A stretch of 34,822 nucleotides of DNA from Ochrobactrum sp. Q0168. GTDB taxonomy: Bacteria > Pseudomonadota > Alphaproteobacteria > Rhizobiales > Rhizobiaceae. The DNA lies in NCBI RefSeq assembly GCF_016427605.1, contig NZ_JAELXQ010000027.1, positions 1 to 34,822 of the forward strand, given 5' to 3'. Below are positions 15,123 to 23,443 of the stretch, piece after piece. Positions within the stretch are counted from its first letter, which is position 1. Each line of letters begins with the position of its first letter. The notes beneath the pieces are model-generated. The model had not been told where the DNA came from and did not search any database. It saw nothing but the letters and a program-made list of their open reading frames with translations. A program made the translations under genes and the position numbers.

Positions 15123-16150
15123 CCCAGATCGTTTCTGCCAACGAAGGGGACAAATGCCAGCGCGGTATTGGCTCGCGTCTTTGGGATCTGCTTGGTCGTC
15201 GACCCGAAATCTTTACACTGCTTCTGATCATTGTGACTTGTCTGGTGGTTATTTGCGCCAATCCCGATTTCCTGCAAATGAGCAATATCGTGGATATTCT
15301 ACGCGCTTCAGTCGTGCGTGGACTATTCGCTATGGGCGTGCTGGTTGTGCTCGCTTCGGGCGGGATCGACGTTTCATTCACGGCGATCGCAGCCTTCGTA
15401 ATGTATGCTCTTACCATGCTGGTAACGAACTGGTTCCCTGAAATGCCCATGACAATCATCCTGATTCTTGCGGCATTGGGTGGGGCGGCATTTGGTGCGT
15501 TAAATGGCCTGCTTGTTCAAAAACTGCATGCGCCTTCGCTGATCGTCACTATCGGAACCCAATATGTGATCCGCAGCTTTTTGCTGACATTCGTCGGGAC
15601 CGCTTTGTTCATGAACATTCCGATGGCGATGGATGCGTTCGGAAAGGCATCGCTGTTTACGCATCACGCATCGAATGGTGTCGTTTCGGTTCTACCCGCA
15701 ACCGTTCTGGTTCTTGTGGCAGCCGCCGCGGTGACCTGGTTCATTCTTGAACGGACGTTGATGGGACGAGCGATCTTCGCTGTCGGCGGAAATCCGGGTA
15801 TTGCTGAGCGCCTTGGTATCAATCTCTTCCGTGTGCGCATTTTTGTCTTTGCCTATGCCGGTCTTCTGGCTGGTATTGCGGGTGTGGTTCACGTCTCAAG
15901 CAATCGTCTGGCCAATCCCTTTGATCTGGCTGGCATGGAACTTGAAATTATCGCCGCAGTCGTTCTGGGCGGTGCGCGGATTACGGGTGGCTCCGGTTCG
16001 GTGATCGGTACGCTCCTGGGCGTGCTTCTGATCACAATCGTCAGCAATGTGCTGATTTTCGTAGGCATTCCAAGCACGCTGCAACTTGCCATCGTGGGTA
16101 TATTCATCTTGATCGCCGGTACGATCTTCGCCTTGCGTAATCGCAGCTGA
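15119..16150 (+). CDS. ABC sugar transporter permease (RbsC/AraH family), second subunit
   Basis: A 343-aa multi-span membrane protein. The family motif ASGGIDVSFTAIAAFVMYAL lies near residue 80, and the cytoplasmic loop facing the ATPase is in the AIFAVGGNPGIAERLGI region near residue 220. A conserved VVLGGARITGGSGSVIGTL segment follows near 280. The start ATG overlaps the ATPase stop by four bases. Together with the permease at 11403-12392 it likely makes a heterodimeric channel. Confidence 0.92.
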   Translation: MTQIVSANEGDKCQRGIGSRLWDLLGRRPEIFTLLLIIVTCLVVICANPDFLQMSNIVDILRASVVRGLFAMGVLVVLASGGIDVSFTAIAAFVMYALTMLVTNWFPEMPMTIILILAALGGAAFGALNGLLVQKLHAPSLIVTIGTQYVIRSFLLTFVGTALFMNIPMAMDAFGKASLFTHHASNGVVSVLPATVLVLVAAAAVTWFILERTLMGRAIFAVGGNPGIAERLGINLFRVRIFVFAYAGLLAGIAGVVHVSSNRLANPFDLAGMELEIIAAVVLGGARITGGSGSVIGTLLGVLLITIVSNVLIFVGIPSTLQLAIVGIFILIAGTIFALRNRS

Positions 16151-16218
16151 AATCGAATTGGCCACGCTTTGGCGTCATCGCGCAGAGTGCGGCCTCATGC
16201 ATTTTCTGGGAGGTTTTC

Positions 16219-17163
16219 ATGTCACACGATGTATCGGTCGTCGGGCTCTATATTCTTGATGTACTCGGGCGGCCAGTCGATGCGATTCCGCCGGGCGGAA
16301 ATGTCGAATTTATTGACGAGATCCGGTTAACCGTCGCGGGTACTGCTGGCGGCACGGTTGTCGATCTGGCCAAACTCGGCTTGAATTGTCTGGCTGTGGG
16401 TGCGGTCGGGGACGATGAGAAGGCCGATTTCGTGATTGCGACGCTGCAGAAGTTTGGTGTCGATACCGCGCAAATGCAGCGCCTCACGGGTGTGCCGACC
16501 TCGTCGACAATCTTGAATATACGCCGGAACGGTGATCGACCCGCTTTGCATGCACGGGGGGCTTCTGATCATTTCGAGATTTCCGACAGTGCTCTCGATG
16601 CAGTATTGGCGCCGCCGATTATTCATCTTGGTGGCACAGGACTTCTGGCCAAACTCGATGGCGAGCCAAGCCGAAAGCTGCTCGCTGAAGCGAAGGCACG
16701 CGGAAGAACGACGACCTTTGATCTTCTTGGCGCAAATGACGGAACGCTCGACCTAATCGCCCCGCTTTTCCCGCATATCGACTATTTCATGCCTTCCATT
16801 GAGGAAGCGAAACAGATTTCAGGCGCTGAAGATGTTGAAGACGCAGGAGCCTTCTTCGTGCAACGCGGTGTAAAGCATTGCGTTTTTACGCTGGGCGGAG
16901 ACGGCGTCTGTTTCATAGACGCATCGGGCGAGATCGTGCGGCAGCCCGCCTTCCAGATTGAGGTCGTGGACACGACCGGTTGCGGGGATGCTTTTGATGC
17001 AGGTTTCATCACGGCCCTGCATCGCAAGATGGACTTGAAAACGGCCTTGAATTTTGCTCAAGCGTCCGCTGCACTGGTTGCAACGGGTCTCGGTTCAGAT
17101 GCAGGTATTCGCTCCTTTGACCAGACGCTTGCATTTATGAACACGGTACCTGTCCGACAATAG
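16219..17163 (+). CDS. PfkB-family sugar kinase
   Basis: A 314-aa ribokinase-like sugar kinase. The N-terminal half holds the glycine-rich sugar-binding region (AGTAGGTVVDLAKLGL) and GDDEKADF; the second PfkB signature is VDTTGCGDAFDAGFI (about residues 251-265), whose Asp in GCGD is the catalytic base; the more usual GAGD is GCGD here. The ATG follows GGGAGG. It is last in the transporter operon, 68 bp after the second permease, and a terminator-like hairpin follows. Phosphorylation of the imported sugar or its keto form, to feed the aldolase encoded at 18470, is the likely role. Confidence 0.9.
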   Translation: MSHDVSVVGLYILDVLGRPVDAIPPGGNVEFIDEIRLTVAGTAGGTVVDLAKLGLNCLAVGAVGDDEKADFVIATLQKFGVDTAQMQRLTGVPTSSTILNIRRNGDRPALHARGASDHFEISDSALDAVLAPPIIHLGGTGLLAKLDGEPSRKLLAEAKARGRTTTFDLLGANDGTLDLIAPLFPHIDYFMPSIEEAKQISGAEDVEDAGAFFVQRGVKHCVFTLGGDGVCFIDASGEIVRQPAFQIEVVDTTGCGDAFDAGFITALHRKMDLKTALNFAQASAALVATGLGSDAGIRSFDQTLAFMNTVPVRQ

Positions 17164-17170
17164 TGTGATG

Positions 17171-17200
17171 GTGGGCGGGCGCGTGAAATCCCGCCCGCAC
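17171..17200 (+). terminator. Terminator-like hairpin after the transporter/kinase operon
   Basis: GTGGGCGGG (17171-17179) pairs with CCCGCCCGCAC (17190-17200) with one bulged G. A T-rich stretch (TCATTTGTTTT) follows. It lies 8 bp after the kinase stop. Confidence 0.65.
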
Positions 17201-17220
17201 CGTAATCATTTGTTTTAACA

Positions 17221-17264
17221 CGCATCTTTTCCGAAAGCCGTTTCACGCTTTTCGCGATACACTC
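17221..17264. repeat. Intergenic repeat, copy 1
   Basis: A 43-44-bp stretch beginning CGCATCTTTTCCGAAA recurs with about six to eight differences at 23192-23234. Both copies lie between genes and contain TTTTCCGAAA and a TTTTCG element that can partly pair. It resembles a small dispersed palindromic repeat of Hyphomicrobiales. Confidence 0.5.
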
Positions 17265-18244
17265 TATTCTGCAAGAAGCTTCTCGGCAGCATCCATATCG
17301 GTTACCAGATGGGTGGCATAACCACCCGCCAAAACCGCGCGGATTGCTTCCACCTTCTGCGCACCGCCCGCAACGCAGAGCCGGCTGGGCACACCGCGAA
17401 GTTCATCTAGTTCGATACCGATGACGCGCCGATCCAGCTCCCGAACGATCTGATTGCCGTCGCGATCAAGAAAGCGGCAGATCAGAACCGCAGTGGCACC
17501 TTCGCGAGCATAGGCGTCGATTTCCTCATTATTGGTGACATCGGCAATGCGCATCGTGCTTTCAGCAGCAAGTCCACCGACCCCGAATACAATCATGCTG
17601 GCTTGGCCGATCAATTCGAACTGTCGCTGGAGGGCGGGTTCGCCCATCAGTGCATCGCGCAAATCAGCTGTGCTCAGTACGGCTGGGGCCAGCATGTTGA
17701 CGCTGGCGGCTCCCAGGTTACGCGCCATGATCGACGTGCAAAGCTCGGCAGAAAACTCCCTTTTGCCGATGGAAGAACCAGTGACCTGCACGACGGTCAG
17801 GCCTTCCATGGGGTGCGGCAGTGAAATGGCGTCGGCAATGGCGAGTACGGTACGTCCCCACGAAACGCAGATGGTTTCTCCGGCCTTCACCATGCGTTCC
17901 ATCAATCGCGCGCCACCAGCGCCTAGCGCCTTCAGGCGCTCTTCGGTTGTGAATGATTTGTTCGATGGAATGACGAGCGCTTCCGACAGCCCAAACCGCG
18001 CAGCCAGCTGTCGGGCAATATGTGTGCGTGACGCGATTTCAGGATTCATCAGGATGCGCACGACGCCTCGTTGTCTTGCCTCCTGAAGGTAGTTGACGAT
18101 AGTTGCGCGTGAAACGCCGATCATCTGTGCGATTTCGTTCTGGGTCAGCTGGTTCTCGTAGTAAAGCCATGCCGCCCAGACAACTGCATCATCGAACTCA
18201 GCCGGGATGGCATGCGTAGACTGTGTTTGAGCGCCCGATGTCAT
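17264..18244 (-). CDS. SorC-family transcriptional regulator (EryD-like)
   Basis: A 326-aa sugar-responsive regulator of the SorC/DeoR class. The helix-turn-helix is QLTQNEIAQMIGVSRATIVN (about residues 33-52). The effector-binding domain contains ICVSWGRTVLAIAD and ends in a LCVAGGAQKVEAIRAVL segment, the phosphosugar-binding pattern of SorC proteins. It is similar throughout to the first half of the SorC-DhaK fusion encoded at 6985-9069. The ATG follows TAGGAAACG. It is transcribed away from the aldolase/dehydrogenase gene, with promoter and operator elements in between. It probably controls both that gene and the convergently oriented transporter operon, released by a phosphorylated intermediate. 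Confidence 0.9.
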   Translation of the reverse strand: MTSGAQTQSTHAIPAEFDDAVVWAAWLYYENQLTQNEIAQMIGVSRATIVNYLQEARQRGVVRILMNPEIASRTHIARQLAARFGLSEALVIPSNKSFTTEERLKALGAGGARLMERMVKAGETICVSWGRTVLAIADAISLPHPMEGLTVVQVTGSSIGKREFSAELCTSIMARNLGAASVNMLAPAVLSTADLRDALMGEPALQRQFELIGQASMIVFGVGGLAAESTMRIADVTNNEEIDAYAREGATAVLICRFLDRDGNQIVRELDRRVIGIELDELRGVPSRLCVAGGAQKVEAIRAVLAGGYATHLVTDMDAAEKLLAE

Positions 18245-18303
18245 ACTCGTTTCCTACTGTCTTGGTTGTGTCTGAGTTACACAGAAAAGCCTTTCGATCA
18301 ACA

Positions 18304-18332
18304 TAACAATCTACCGAGTTGACTAATGTCAA
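18304..18332 (-). promoter_or_regulatory. Promoter and operator between sorC gene and aldolase gene
   Basis: TTGACTAATGTCAA (18319-18332) belongs with the elements at 11141-11154 and 11304-11317. A further half-site TTGTCAA follows at 18339-18345. On the minus strand TTGACA (complement of 18327-18332) is 17 bp from TTGTTA (complement of 18304-18309), so the site overlaps the -35 box of the regulator gene, as expected for autoregulation. The plus-strand promoter is unclear. Confidence 0.55.
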
Positions 18333-18469
18333 TTAATGTTGTCAATTGTAGATACTAAGAAGAAGAATCTGCACAAGTGTTTTTTGCACCATGGAAAATG
18401 TCCAAGTTTCCGTGATGCTTATGTTGTGCTTCCACTTCAAGCGCAGGCTGGCAGCTAAGGGAATGGCGG

Positions 18470-20527
18470 ATGAAATCAAATTGGTCACAAGCGGATTTTG
18501 GCAGGGTCGTTGGCGCGTATGAAAAGGCAGGTGTAAACCGCGATGTTGCGATCCGCACCTACACAACAAGACTCTTGGGTTCCGAGCCGCAGCTGGTTTT
18601 GCATGGCGGTGGCAATACATCGGTCAAAACTACTCTGATTGATCATGATGGTAGCGAAGTTTCAGTGCTGTGCGTTAAGGGCAGCGGCTGGGATATGGGC
18701 AAGATCGAGCCTGCAGGTCTTCCTGCCCTGCATCTGGAGCCGTTGAAGGCAATGGTGAATTACGAGGCCTTATCGGATGACGATATGGTCATGTTGCAGC
18801 GTCGACTGCTGCTCGATCCGGCGTCACCAAACCCATCGGTAGAAGCAATTCTCCATGCGATCCTGCCATTCAAACATGTGGATCATACGCATGCGAACGC
18901 TATCGTGGCGCTCACTAATCAACCACGTGGCGAGGAGATCATCCGTGAACTTTTTCCGGAGATGATTATCGTCCCTTACGTCATGCCCGGCTTCGATCTT
19001 TCGAAGGCATGCCTGAAGGCGTTCTCCGCAAGGCCCGACGCACCCGGTATGATATTGTTGAAGCATGGTATTTTTACCTGGTCAGAGGACCCGCGCGAAG
19101 CTTACGAGAACATGATCGCTGCGATTGATCGTGCCGAAAAGCGCCTTGCGGGAGGCAGGCCATATCCATTTGGGAGGGCGAGCGCCGCACGATCAGCTAA
19201 AGCTCTGGCCGCGACCGCGGAAATCGCGCCTATATTGCGCGGCGCGATCGCACTTCCAGGCACGGAAGAGGGACGACCGCGCCGCTTCATTCTCGAGCAT
19301 CGTGTTAATGACGCTATTCTAGATTTCTGCGGTGCGCCAAATGTCAGGGATCTTGTGCGACGCGGGAACGCGACACCGGAACATGTCATCCATATCAAAC
19401 GCTACGGCGTGGCCCTGCCAAAGCCCGAAGCCGGCAATCTCGATGCATGGACAGCGGAAGTAAAAGCAACTGTCGATGCCTATAAGGCCGACTATATGGC
19501 CTATTTCGAGCGCAACAATGCGCGTGTGGGCGGTGGCAAGAAGATGCTCGATCCGATGCCGCGTGTTTTTTATGTCGAGGGCATAGGACTTTTTGCGGCT
19601 GGAAACACGCAAAAATCCGCTCGTATCTGTGCGGATGTCGCTGAGGCGACGATTGAGGTTATTCGCGGTGCCGAGGGAATTGACCGGTTTGAAGCTCTGT
19701 CGGAGGAAGATCTCTTCGATATCGAATATTGGTCGCTGGAGCAGGCAAAGCTCACCAAACTGGCCGAAAAACCGCTGACGCGGCAAGTGGCGGTGGTGAC
19801 AGGCGGCGCCGGTGGCCTTGGTCTGGCAATCGCAGAGCAACTGAAAAGTCAGGGTGCGGAACTGGCGCTGATCGACATTGATGCGGAACGGGTTGCCGTT
19901 GAAGCCAAGAGACTGGGTGGCTTTGCCGTTTCATGCGACCTGACCGATCCAACCGCCGCGGAAAAAGCGCTTGCGCAGATCGCGGAAGAATTCGGTGGGG
20001 TCGATATGCTGGTATCGAATGCGGGCGCGGCTTTCCAGGGCGCCTTGACGTCTGTGGATGATGACCTGTTCAAGGCCGCATTCGACCTCAATTTCTGGAG
20101 CCATCATTATATTGTACGAGCTGCAATCAGGATCATGCAGAAGCAAGGAACTGGAGGAGCCATCGTGTTCAATGTGAGTAAGCAGGCGGTGAATCCGGGG
20201 CCGGATTTTGGACCTTACGGCACATCCAAAGCAGCCCTGATGGCATTGATGCGCCAGTACGCTCTGGAACATGCCGCTGACGGTATCACTGTGAATGCGG
20301 TTAATCCTGACCGTATACGCACAGGGCTTATGACCGATGACATGGTTGAGGAGCGCGCGCGTGCCCGGGGTGTAACGCCTGAAGTCTATATGCGGGGCAA
20401 TCTGCTGAAGCGGGAAGTGACGGGTAACGACGTTGGCGAAGCGGTTCTGCATCTCGTGCATACCCGTACGTCCACTGGCGCGGTAATCACGGTCGATGGT
20501 GGCAACGTCGCGGCTATGATGCGATAG
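18470..20527 (+). CDS. Bifunctional class II aldolase / short-chain dehydrogenase (RhaD-type fusion)
   Basis: A 685-aa fusion like the rhamnulose-1-phosphate aldolase/alcohol dehydrogenases. The N-terminal ~410 residues are a class II aldolase: a LHGGGNTSVK substrate loop, the HTHANAI zinc-binding histidines (near 139-145), and a further His in LLKHGIFTW. The C-terminal ~260 residues are a complete Rossmann dehydrogenase with VTGGAGGLGLAIAE (near 443), a SNAGAAF motif and the catalytic Ser-13-Tyr-Lys set in NVSKQAV and YGTSK. A GGAA-type ribosome site precedes the ATG. It would split a ketose-1-phosphate into dihydroxyacetone phosphate and an aldehyde; the second domain would oxidise or reduce the aldehyde, or act on the incoming polyol. 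Rhamnose isomerase and rhamnulokinase genes are absent, so rhamnose itself is not shown to be the substrate. Confidence 0.9.
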   Translation: MKSNWSQADFGRVVGAYEKAGVNRDVAIRTYTTRLLGSEPQLVLHGGGNTSVKTTLIDHDGSEVSVLCVKGSGWDMGKIEPAGLPALHLEPLKAMVNYEALSDDDMVMLQRRLLLDPASPNPSVEAILHAILPFKHVDHTHANAIVALTNQPRGEEIIRELFPEMIIVPYVMPGFDLSKACLKAFSARPDAPGMILLKHGIFTWSEDPREAYENMIAAIDRAEKRLAGGRPYPFGRASAARSAKALAATAEIAPILRGAIALPGTEEGRPRRFILEHRVNDAILDFCGAPNVRDLVRRGNATPEHVIHIKRYGVALPKPEAGNLDAWTAEVKATVDAYKADYMAYFERNNARVGGGKKMLDPMPRVFYVEGIGLFAAGNTQKSARICADVAEATIEVIRGAEGIDRFEALSEEDLFDIEYWSLEQAKLTKLAEKPLTRQVAVVTGGAGGLGLAIAEQLKSQGAELALIDIDAERVAVEAKRLGGFAVSCDLTDPTAAEKALAQIAEEFGGVDMLVSNAGAAFQGALTSVDDDLFKAAFDLNFWSHHYIVRAAIRIMQKQGTGGAIVFNVSKQAVNPGPDFGPYGTSKAALMALMRQYALEHAADGITVNAVNPDRIRTGLMTDDMVEERARARGVTPEVYMRGNLLKREVTGNDVGEAVLHLVHTRTSTGAVITVDGGNVAAMMR

Positions 20528-20584
20528 GTTGTCTTCGCAAACATTAGTCTATTTTGGTGACGAAATTCAGCTGGTGAGAGGAGG

Positions 20585-20604
20585 GAGCGGGCTTTCGCCC
20601 GCTC
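20585..20604. terminator. Hairpin between convergent genes
   Basis: GAGCGGGC (20585-20592) and GCCCGCTC (20597-20604) pair perfectly over a TTTC loop. It lies between the ends of the aldolase gene and the stress-protein gene, so it may serve both. No T-run flanks it. Confidence 0.55.
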
Positions 20605-20609
20605 AAGAG

Positions 20610-21194
20610 TTAAAGGTAACGGCTGCGTTCCCGTTCTATCTCCTCTTCGGTATAGGGATCGGCGTTCGCGTCGAACCGTTGCCAACCTTCCTGGACATAG
20701 AGTTTGCGTCGGGCGGTGATATCCACCGGACTGGCACCAGCCAAAATAGCGTCAGCTTCCGACACACGTTCATCCGCAACACGAGCGGTCACAAGTGAGC
20801 CACCGCGACGAACGCCTTCGGCGTATAAGTGAGCGTCTTCTTCCGATACGCCGCTCTCGGTCAGCGCCCCGATGAGACCACCGGCCACGCCGCCCACAAC
20901 CGCTCCACCGACCGCACCGGTAAGCGTCGCTACGAGCCAACCTGCGGCAACAACAGGCCCGACACCTGGAATCGCCATGAATCCAAGGCCTGTCAAAAGT
21001 CCACCGGCACCGCCGACAGCCGCACCTAGTCCCGCACCGACCCCTGCGCCAGAGCCGGCATTACTCTCGCCGTCATCGTCGCGGTGGTGGGAGACAATGG
21101 AAATGTCGTCTGACGGGAACCCAGCGTTTTCGAGCCGTGCCACAGCATCCTTGGCTGCTTCGTAATTATCAAATAGTCCGGTAACGGTTTTCAT
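20610..21194 (-). CDS. General-stress-type protein with glycine-rich hydrophobic middle
   Basis: A 194-aa protein with an N-terminal domain of the YflT/general-stress type (GLFDNYEAAKDAVARLENAG, then FPSDDISIVSHH). A long glycine/alanine-rich hydrophobic middle at about residues 46-110, resembling glycine-zipper segments, may insert in membranes. The polar C-terminal part contains GGSLVTARVADERVSEAD and SPVDITARRKLYVQEGWQRFD. Proteins of this build are common in soil Alphaproteobacteria and often stress-induced, but their biochemical role is unknown. The ATG follows GGAGTTTCT. It is convergent with the aldolase gene. Confidence 0.8.
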   Translation of the reverse strand: MKTVTGLFDNYEAAKDAVARLENAGFPSDDISIVSHHRDDDGESNAGSGAGVGAGLGAAVGGAGGLLTGLGFMAIPGVGPVVAAGWLVATLTGAVGGAVVGGVAGGLIGALTESGVSEEDAHLYAEGVRRGGSLVTARVADERVSEADAILAGASPVDITARRKLYVQEGWQRFDANADPYTEEEIERERSRYL

Positions 21195-21241
21195 AGAAAC
21201 TCCGTATCAATCTGGTAATCTGCTGTGTGGAAGTCAATCAA

Positions 21242-21562
21242 TCACATAGGTTTTTTTGAGATATTTCCTTGGTAATCTAACTGGACTTTTACTTTTTCAG
21301 TCCCCTTCATAGCGGAGGCATTCCATACACCGTCGTCTCCCAATTTGAGGCCGGTAACGCCGGTATATCCGTCTTCCTCAATCCGGGATTTCGCCTGATC
21401 TTCGGTAAAACTGTTGGCACCCTTTACCGGGGCTTCCGGATTCTTGCTTTCAGGTGTTGCTACTGCTGGAGTTTCAGGTGAGGACTTGCCGGTATCCTGA
21501 GCAAATACCGCTGTAGGCGCGATTAGACATGCACTGACGATCGCTAAGGCAATGTTTTTCAT
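21242..21562 (-). CDS. Small secreted PepSY-like protein
   Basis: A 106-aa exported protein. The ATG at 21562 follows CCGGAGAAACAC, giving MKNIALAIVSACLIAPTAVF-A as a signal peptide with cleavage near AVFA-QD. A proline/glutamate-rich linker follows, then a folded part SRIEEDGYTGVTGLKLGDDG and VQLDYQGNI resembling a PepSY-type domain. It lies 48 bp upstream of the stress-protein gene in the same direction, so both may be co-transcribed. The domain call is moderate; the function is unknown. Confidence 0.75.
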   Translation of the reverse strand: MKNIALAIVSACLIAPTAVFAQDTGKSSPETPAVATPESKNPEAPVKGANSFTEDQAKSRIEEDGYTGVTGLKLGDDGVWNASAMKGTEKVKVQLDYQGNISKKPM

Positions 21563-21610
21563 GTGTTTCTCCGGTAAGATGATATTACGGCTATCAAACT
21601 CCTCCATCAA

Positions 21611-22478
21611 AAATTAGTTCCAAAGATTTTACTTCATTGGAGAAGTAAGGTTGATTGGCAGCTCTTGTCGAGAACGGCGTTCTATTTGATGGGACTTGTT
21701 CGCCTATCGCTCATTTCAATGGGTTCGTTGCCGTTAAGGAATGAACAATATTTCCGACGCACCAACCAGTTCTCAGGTTCATCCTGACTTTTTCAACGGG
21801 CTGTCGTGTGTCTCGGGGGGCGACCTTCTAGTTGCATTGCCGAATGCTGGGATCAAACAGCTTCTCGGCTCTTGTGTAAGTATAGGGGTAGGTCGATGAA
21901 GGCATGACCACAAGCGGATCAATAGGCGGCGAACACACCATTCCGGAGCTTCGTTATCGGGCCGAACCCGTGTTTTGACGGGCGACGCCGCGGGTTGTCT
22001 TATATTGCGGGAGAAAGCGGGTCTCAACAATGATCAGAACCGCATCCTCCGTGGCGAGGGTTCAACGACATACTTGCGATGTCGCGAAGCGCATCTGCAT
22101 CCCAGTGCCGCGTCCGAGAACGGCCTGTTGTCGCCAGGGGGAAGGTCGCCGGCAGCTTCGGCGCGCATTCGACCTATCTTCCGCCACGCGTCCACTCGCA
22201 ATCCATCCGGGAAAAGACTCACAGGGTTGCGCTCCGCTCTGGCTTAAATCAATCTCGCATATAGTTCCTCACATCTCGCAACGATGAGCGCCACAGTTCC
22301 AGCACTCTCTTCGATTGAAGCCCCCCAGTTCATCACCTCCCAAGCATGGAAACCCCTTGATGTAGAGACCCAAACAACATGCAACCGTAAGCTACGGATA
22401 AGGTGGGAGAAGAACTACATAAACAAGTACTGAGTGAACTTTGCTATATCCTAATGACAAAGACATAAGCGTGCTCGG
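21611..22478. other. Gene-poor interval, nothing recognised
   Basis: About 870 bp without a credible gene. Several overlapping frames run through 21780-22290 on both strands, but none has a good ribosome site or family look. A CTTTTTCAACGGGCTG stretch near 21787 resembles the ends of some insertion sequences, but no partner end or transposase is visible. Confidence 0.5.
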
Positions 22479-22655
22479 CTAAGCGGCAATTTCACTGTCC
22501 AGCCCTATCAGGTACTCGATCAGTTCGTCCGCATCCCTCTTTTTAAGAGAACAGCACAATTGGCCGTTGAGCGAGACAGGGCGGTTCGTTACTGTTTCCT
22601 CGACTGCCCAGAGCCCATCGGGCTGTTGAAAAGTATAGTAATAATGATTTGACAT
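22479..22655 (-). CDS. Small protein, unknown function (58 aa)
   Basis: The ATG at 22655 is preceded by GGGAACGGA and opens a 58-codon frame starting MSNHYYYTFQQPDGLWAVEE and ending in IGLDSEIAA. The composition is that of a soluble, probably single-domain protein, with a C-terminal acidic helix (DADELIEYL). It has two adjacent cysteines. I do not recognise it. It belongs to a row of three small minus-strand genes here, each with its own ribosome site. Confidence 0.55.
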   Translation of the reverse strand: MSNHYYYTFQQPDGLWAVEETVTNRPVSLNGQLCCSLKKRDADELIEYLIGLDSEIAA

Positions 22656-22703
22656 ATTCCGTTCCCATTAAATTGCGTTCAACATTCACTCAAATTGAAG
22701 TAT

Positions 22704-22787
22704 CTAGGACAAATACCCCATCAGCCAGAGCACGAGAATTAGAGGGAGCGGTAATCCAATAAGCCATAGCAGTCCGCCTTTTAACAT
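22704..22787 (-). CDS. Tiny single-span membrane protein (27 aa)
   Basis: The ATG at 22787, ten bases after GGAG, opens a 27-codon frame that is almost one membrane helix: MLKGGLLWLIG, then LPLPLILVLWLMGYLS. Similar 25-30-aa hydrophobic peptides occur widely in Hyphomicrobiales without known function. It lies 48 bp upstream of the 58-aa gene in the same direction. Confidence 0.5.
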   Translation of the reverse strand: MLKGGLLWLIGLPLPLILVLWLMGYLS

Positions 22788-23246
22788 GTTCAGTGATCTC
22801 CAACATATCATTGGCGCACTAACGCTCAAGAAAGTGCTATGGTTCCCTCCCTATTGGCGTTTGTAGGGCTTCATTGAGGAGAACGCTTAGTCATAGAAAT
22901 ATCTCTGCGGCTCTTGTCGTATTACAATAGAATCCAATGGCATATGAATGCATGAACGCTGAGAGGTGCTACTTGCTACCGCGCTGCTTCTCAACACACA
23001 GTTTTTTTTACATCTGCCCTGGCGCTCACACGTCCTGGCATCTTTATCTGGTCCTGTTTTTGCGATGGGGCCGAGCTCCCACGTTCTGCCAGGATCCGAT
23101 GGCGGTTTTCGCGGCACTTCTGGAGGATTTCCCGGAGAGTCAGGTTCCTGCTCACCAGACTGTGTAGGTATGCCTGATCCTTGCTTTCACGCGCATCTTT
23201 TCCGAAAACCGTTTCATGCTTTTCGGAATGCGCTATAAGCGAAATA
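22788..23246. other. Intergenic interval holding repeat copy 2
   Basis: About 460 bp with no credible gene. Frames on the plus strand (22937-23238) lack start signals and family look. The only feature recognised is the dispersed repeat at 23192-23234. Confidence 0.5.
23192..23234. repeat. Intergenic repeat, copy 2
   Basis: Begins CGCATCTTTTCCGAAAACCG and ends TTTTCGGAATGCGCT; the second copy of the element at 17221-17264. TTTTCCGAAAA is itself nearly palindromic and the outer GCGCAT and ATGCGC bases pair, so it can fold. Confidence 0.5.
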
Positions 23247-23375
23247 TTACGGGGTGGTATTGGCTCCTTTCTCTCCGCTGTTCTGAGGGCTTACGCCATA
23301 ATAATAAGGCGTTGCGAATATAAGCCCTAAGATCAGACCAACAGCTAGAATTAGGAACAAAACGGATTTGCGCAT
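23247..23375 (-). CDS. Small exported or membrane-anchored protein (42 aa)
   Basis: The ATG at 23375 lies five bases after GGGAGA. The 42-aa product starts MRKSVLFLILAVGLILGLIF, a typical signal or anchor helix, followed by ATPYYYGVSPQNSGEKG. It is probably a small inner-membrane or periplasmic protein. I do not recognise the family. It lies 68 bp beyond the end of the helicase gene, on the same strand. Confidence 0.55.
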   Translation of the reverse strand: MRKSVLFLILAVGLILGLIFATPYYYGVSPQNSGEKGANTTP

Positions 23376-23443
23376 TCATTTCTCCCGTCTAATGCAGAAT
23401 AACGAACGGCTTCCCGTCATGTTCCGAAACGGTCTGACACGCA

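Noticed and set aside
18470..20527. Calling the island an L-rhamnose pathway
   Set aside because: The fusion enzyme resembles RhaD-type proteins, but rhamnose isomerase, rhamnose mutarotase and rhamnulokinase genes are absent and both regulators are SorC type.
21779..22290. Overlapping open frames on both strands
   Set aside because: No ribosome sites, biased composition without domain pattern, and no family recognised.
22937..23238. Plus-strand frames with hydrophobic stretches
   Set aside because: They overlap the dispersed repeat and lack start signals; composition is not protein-like.
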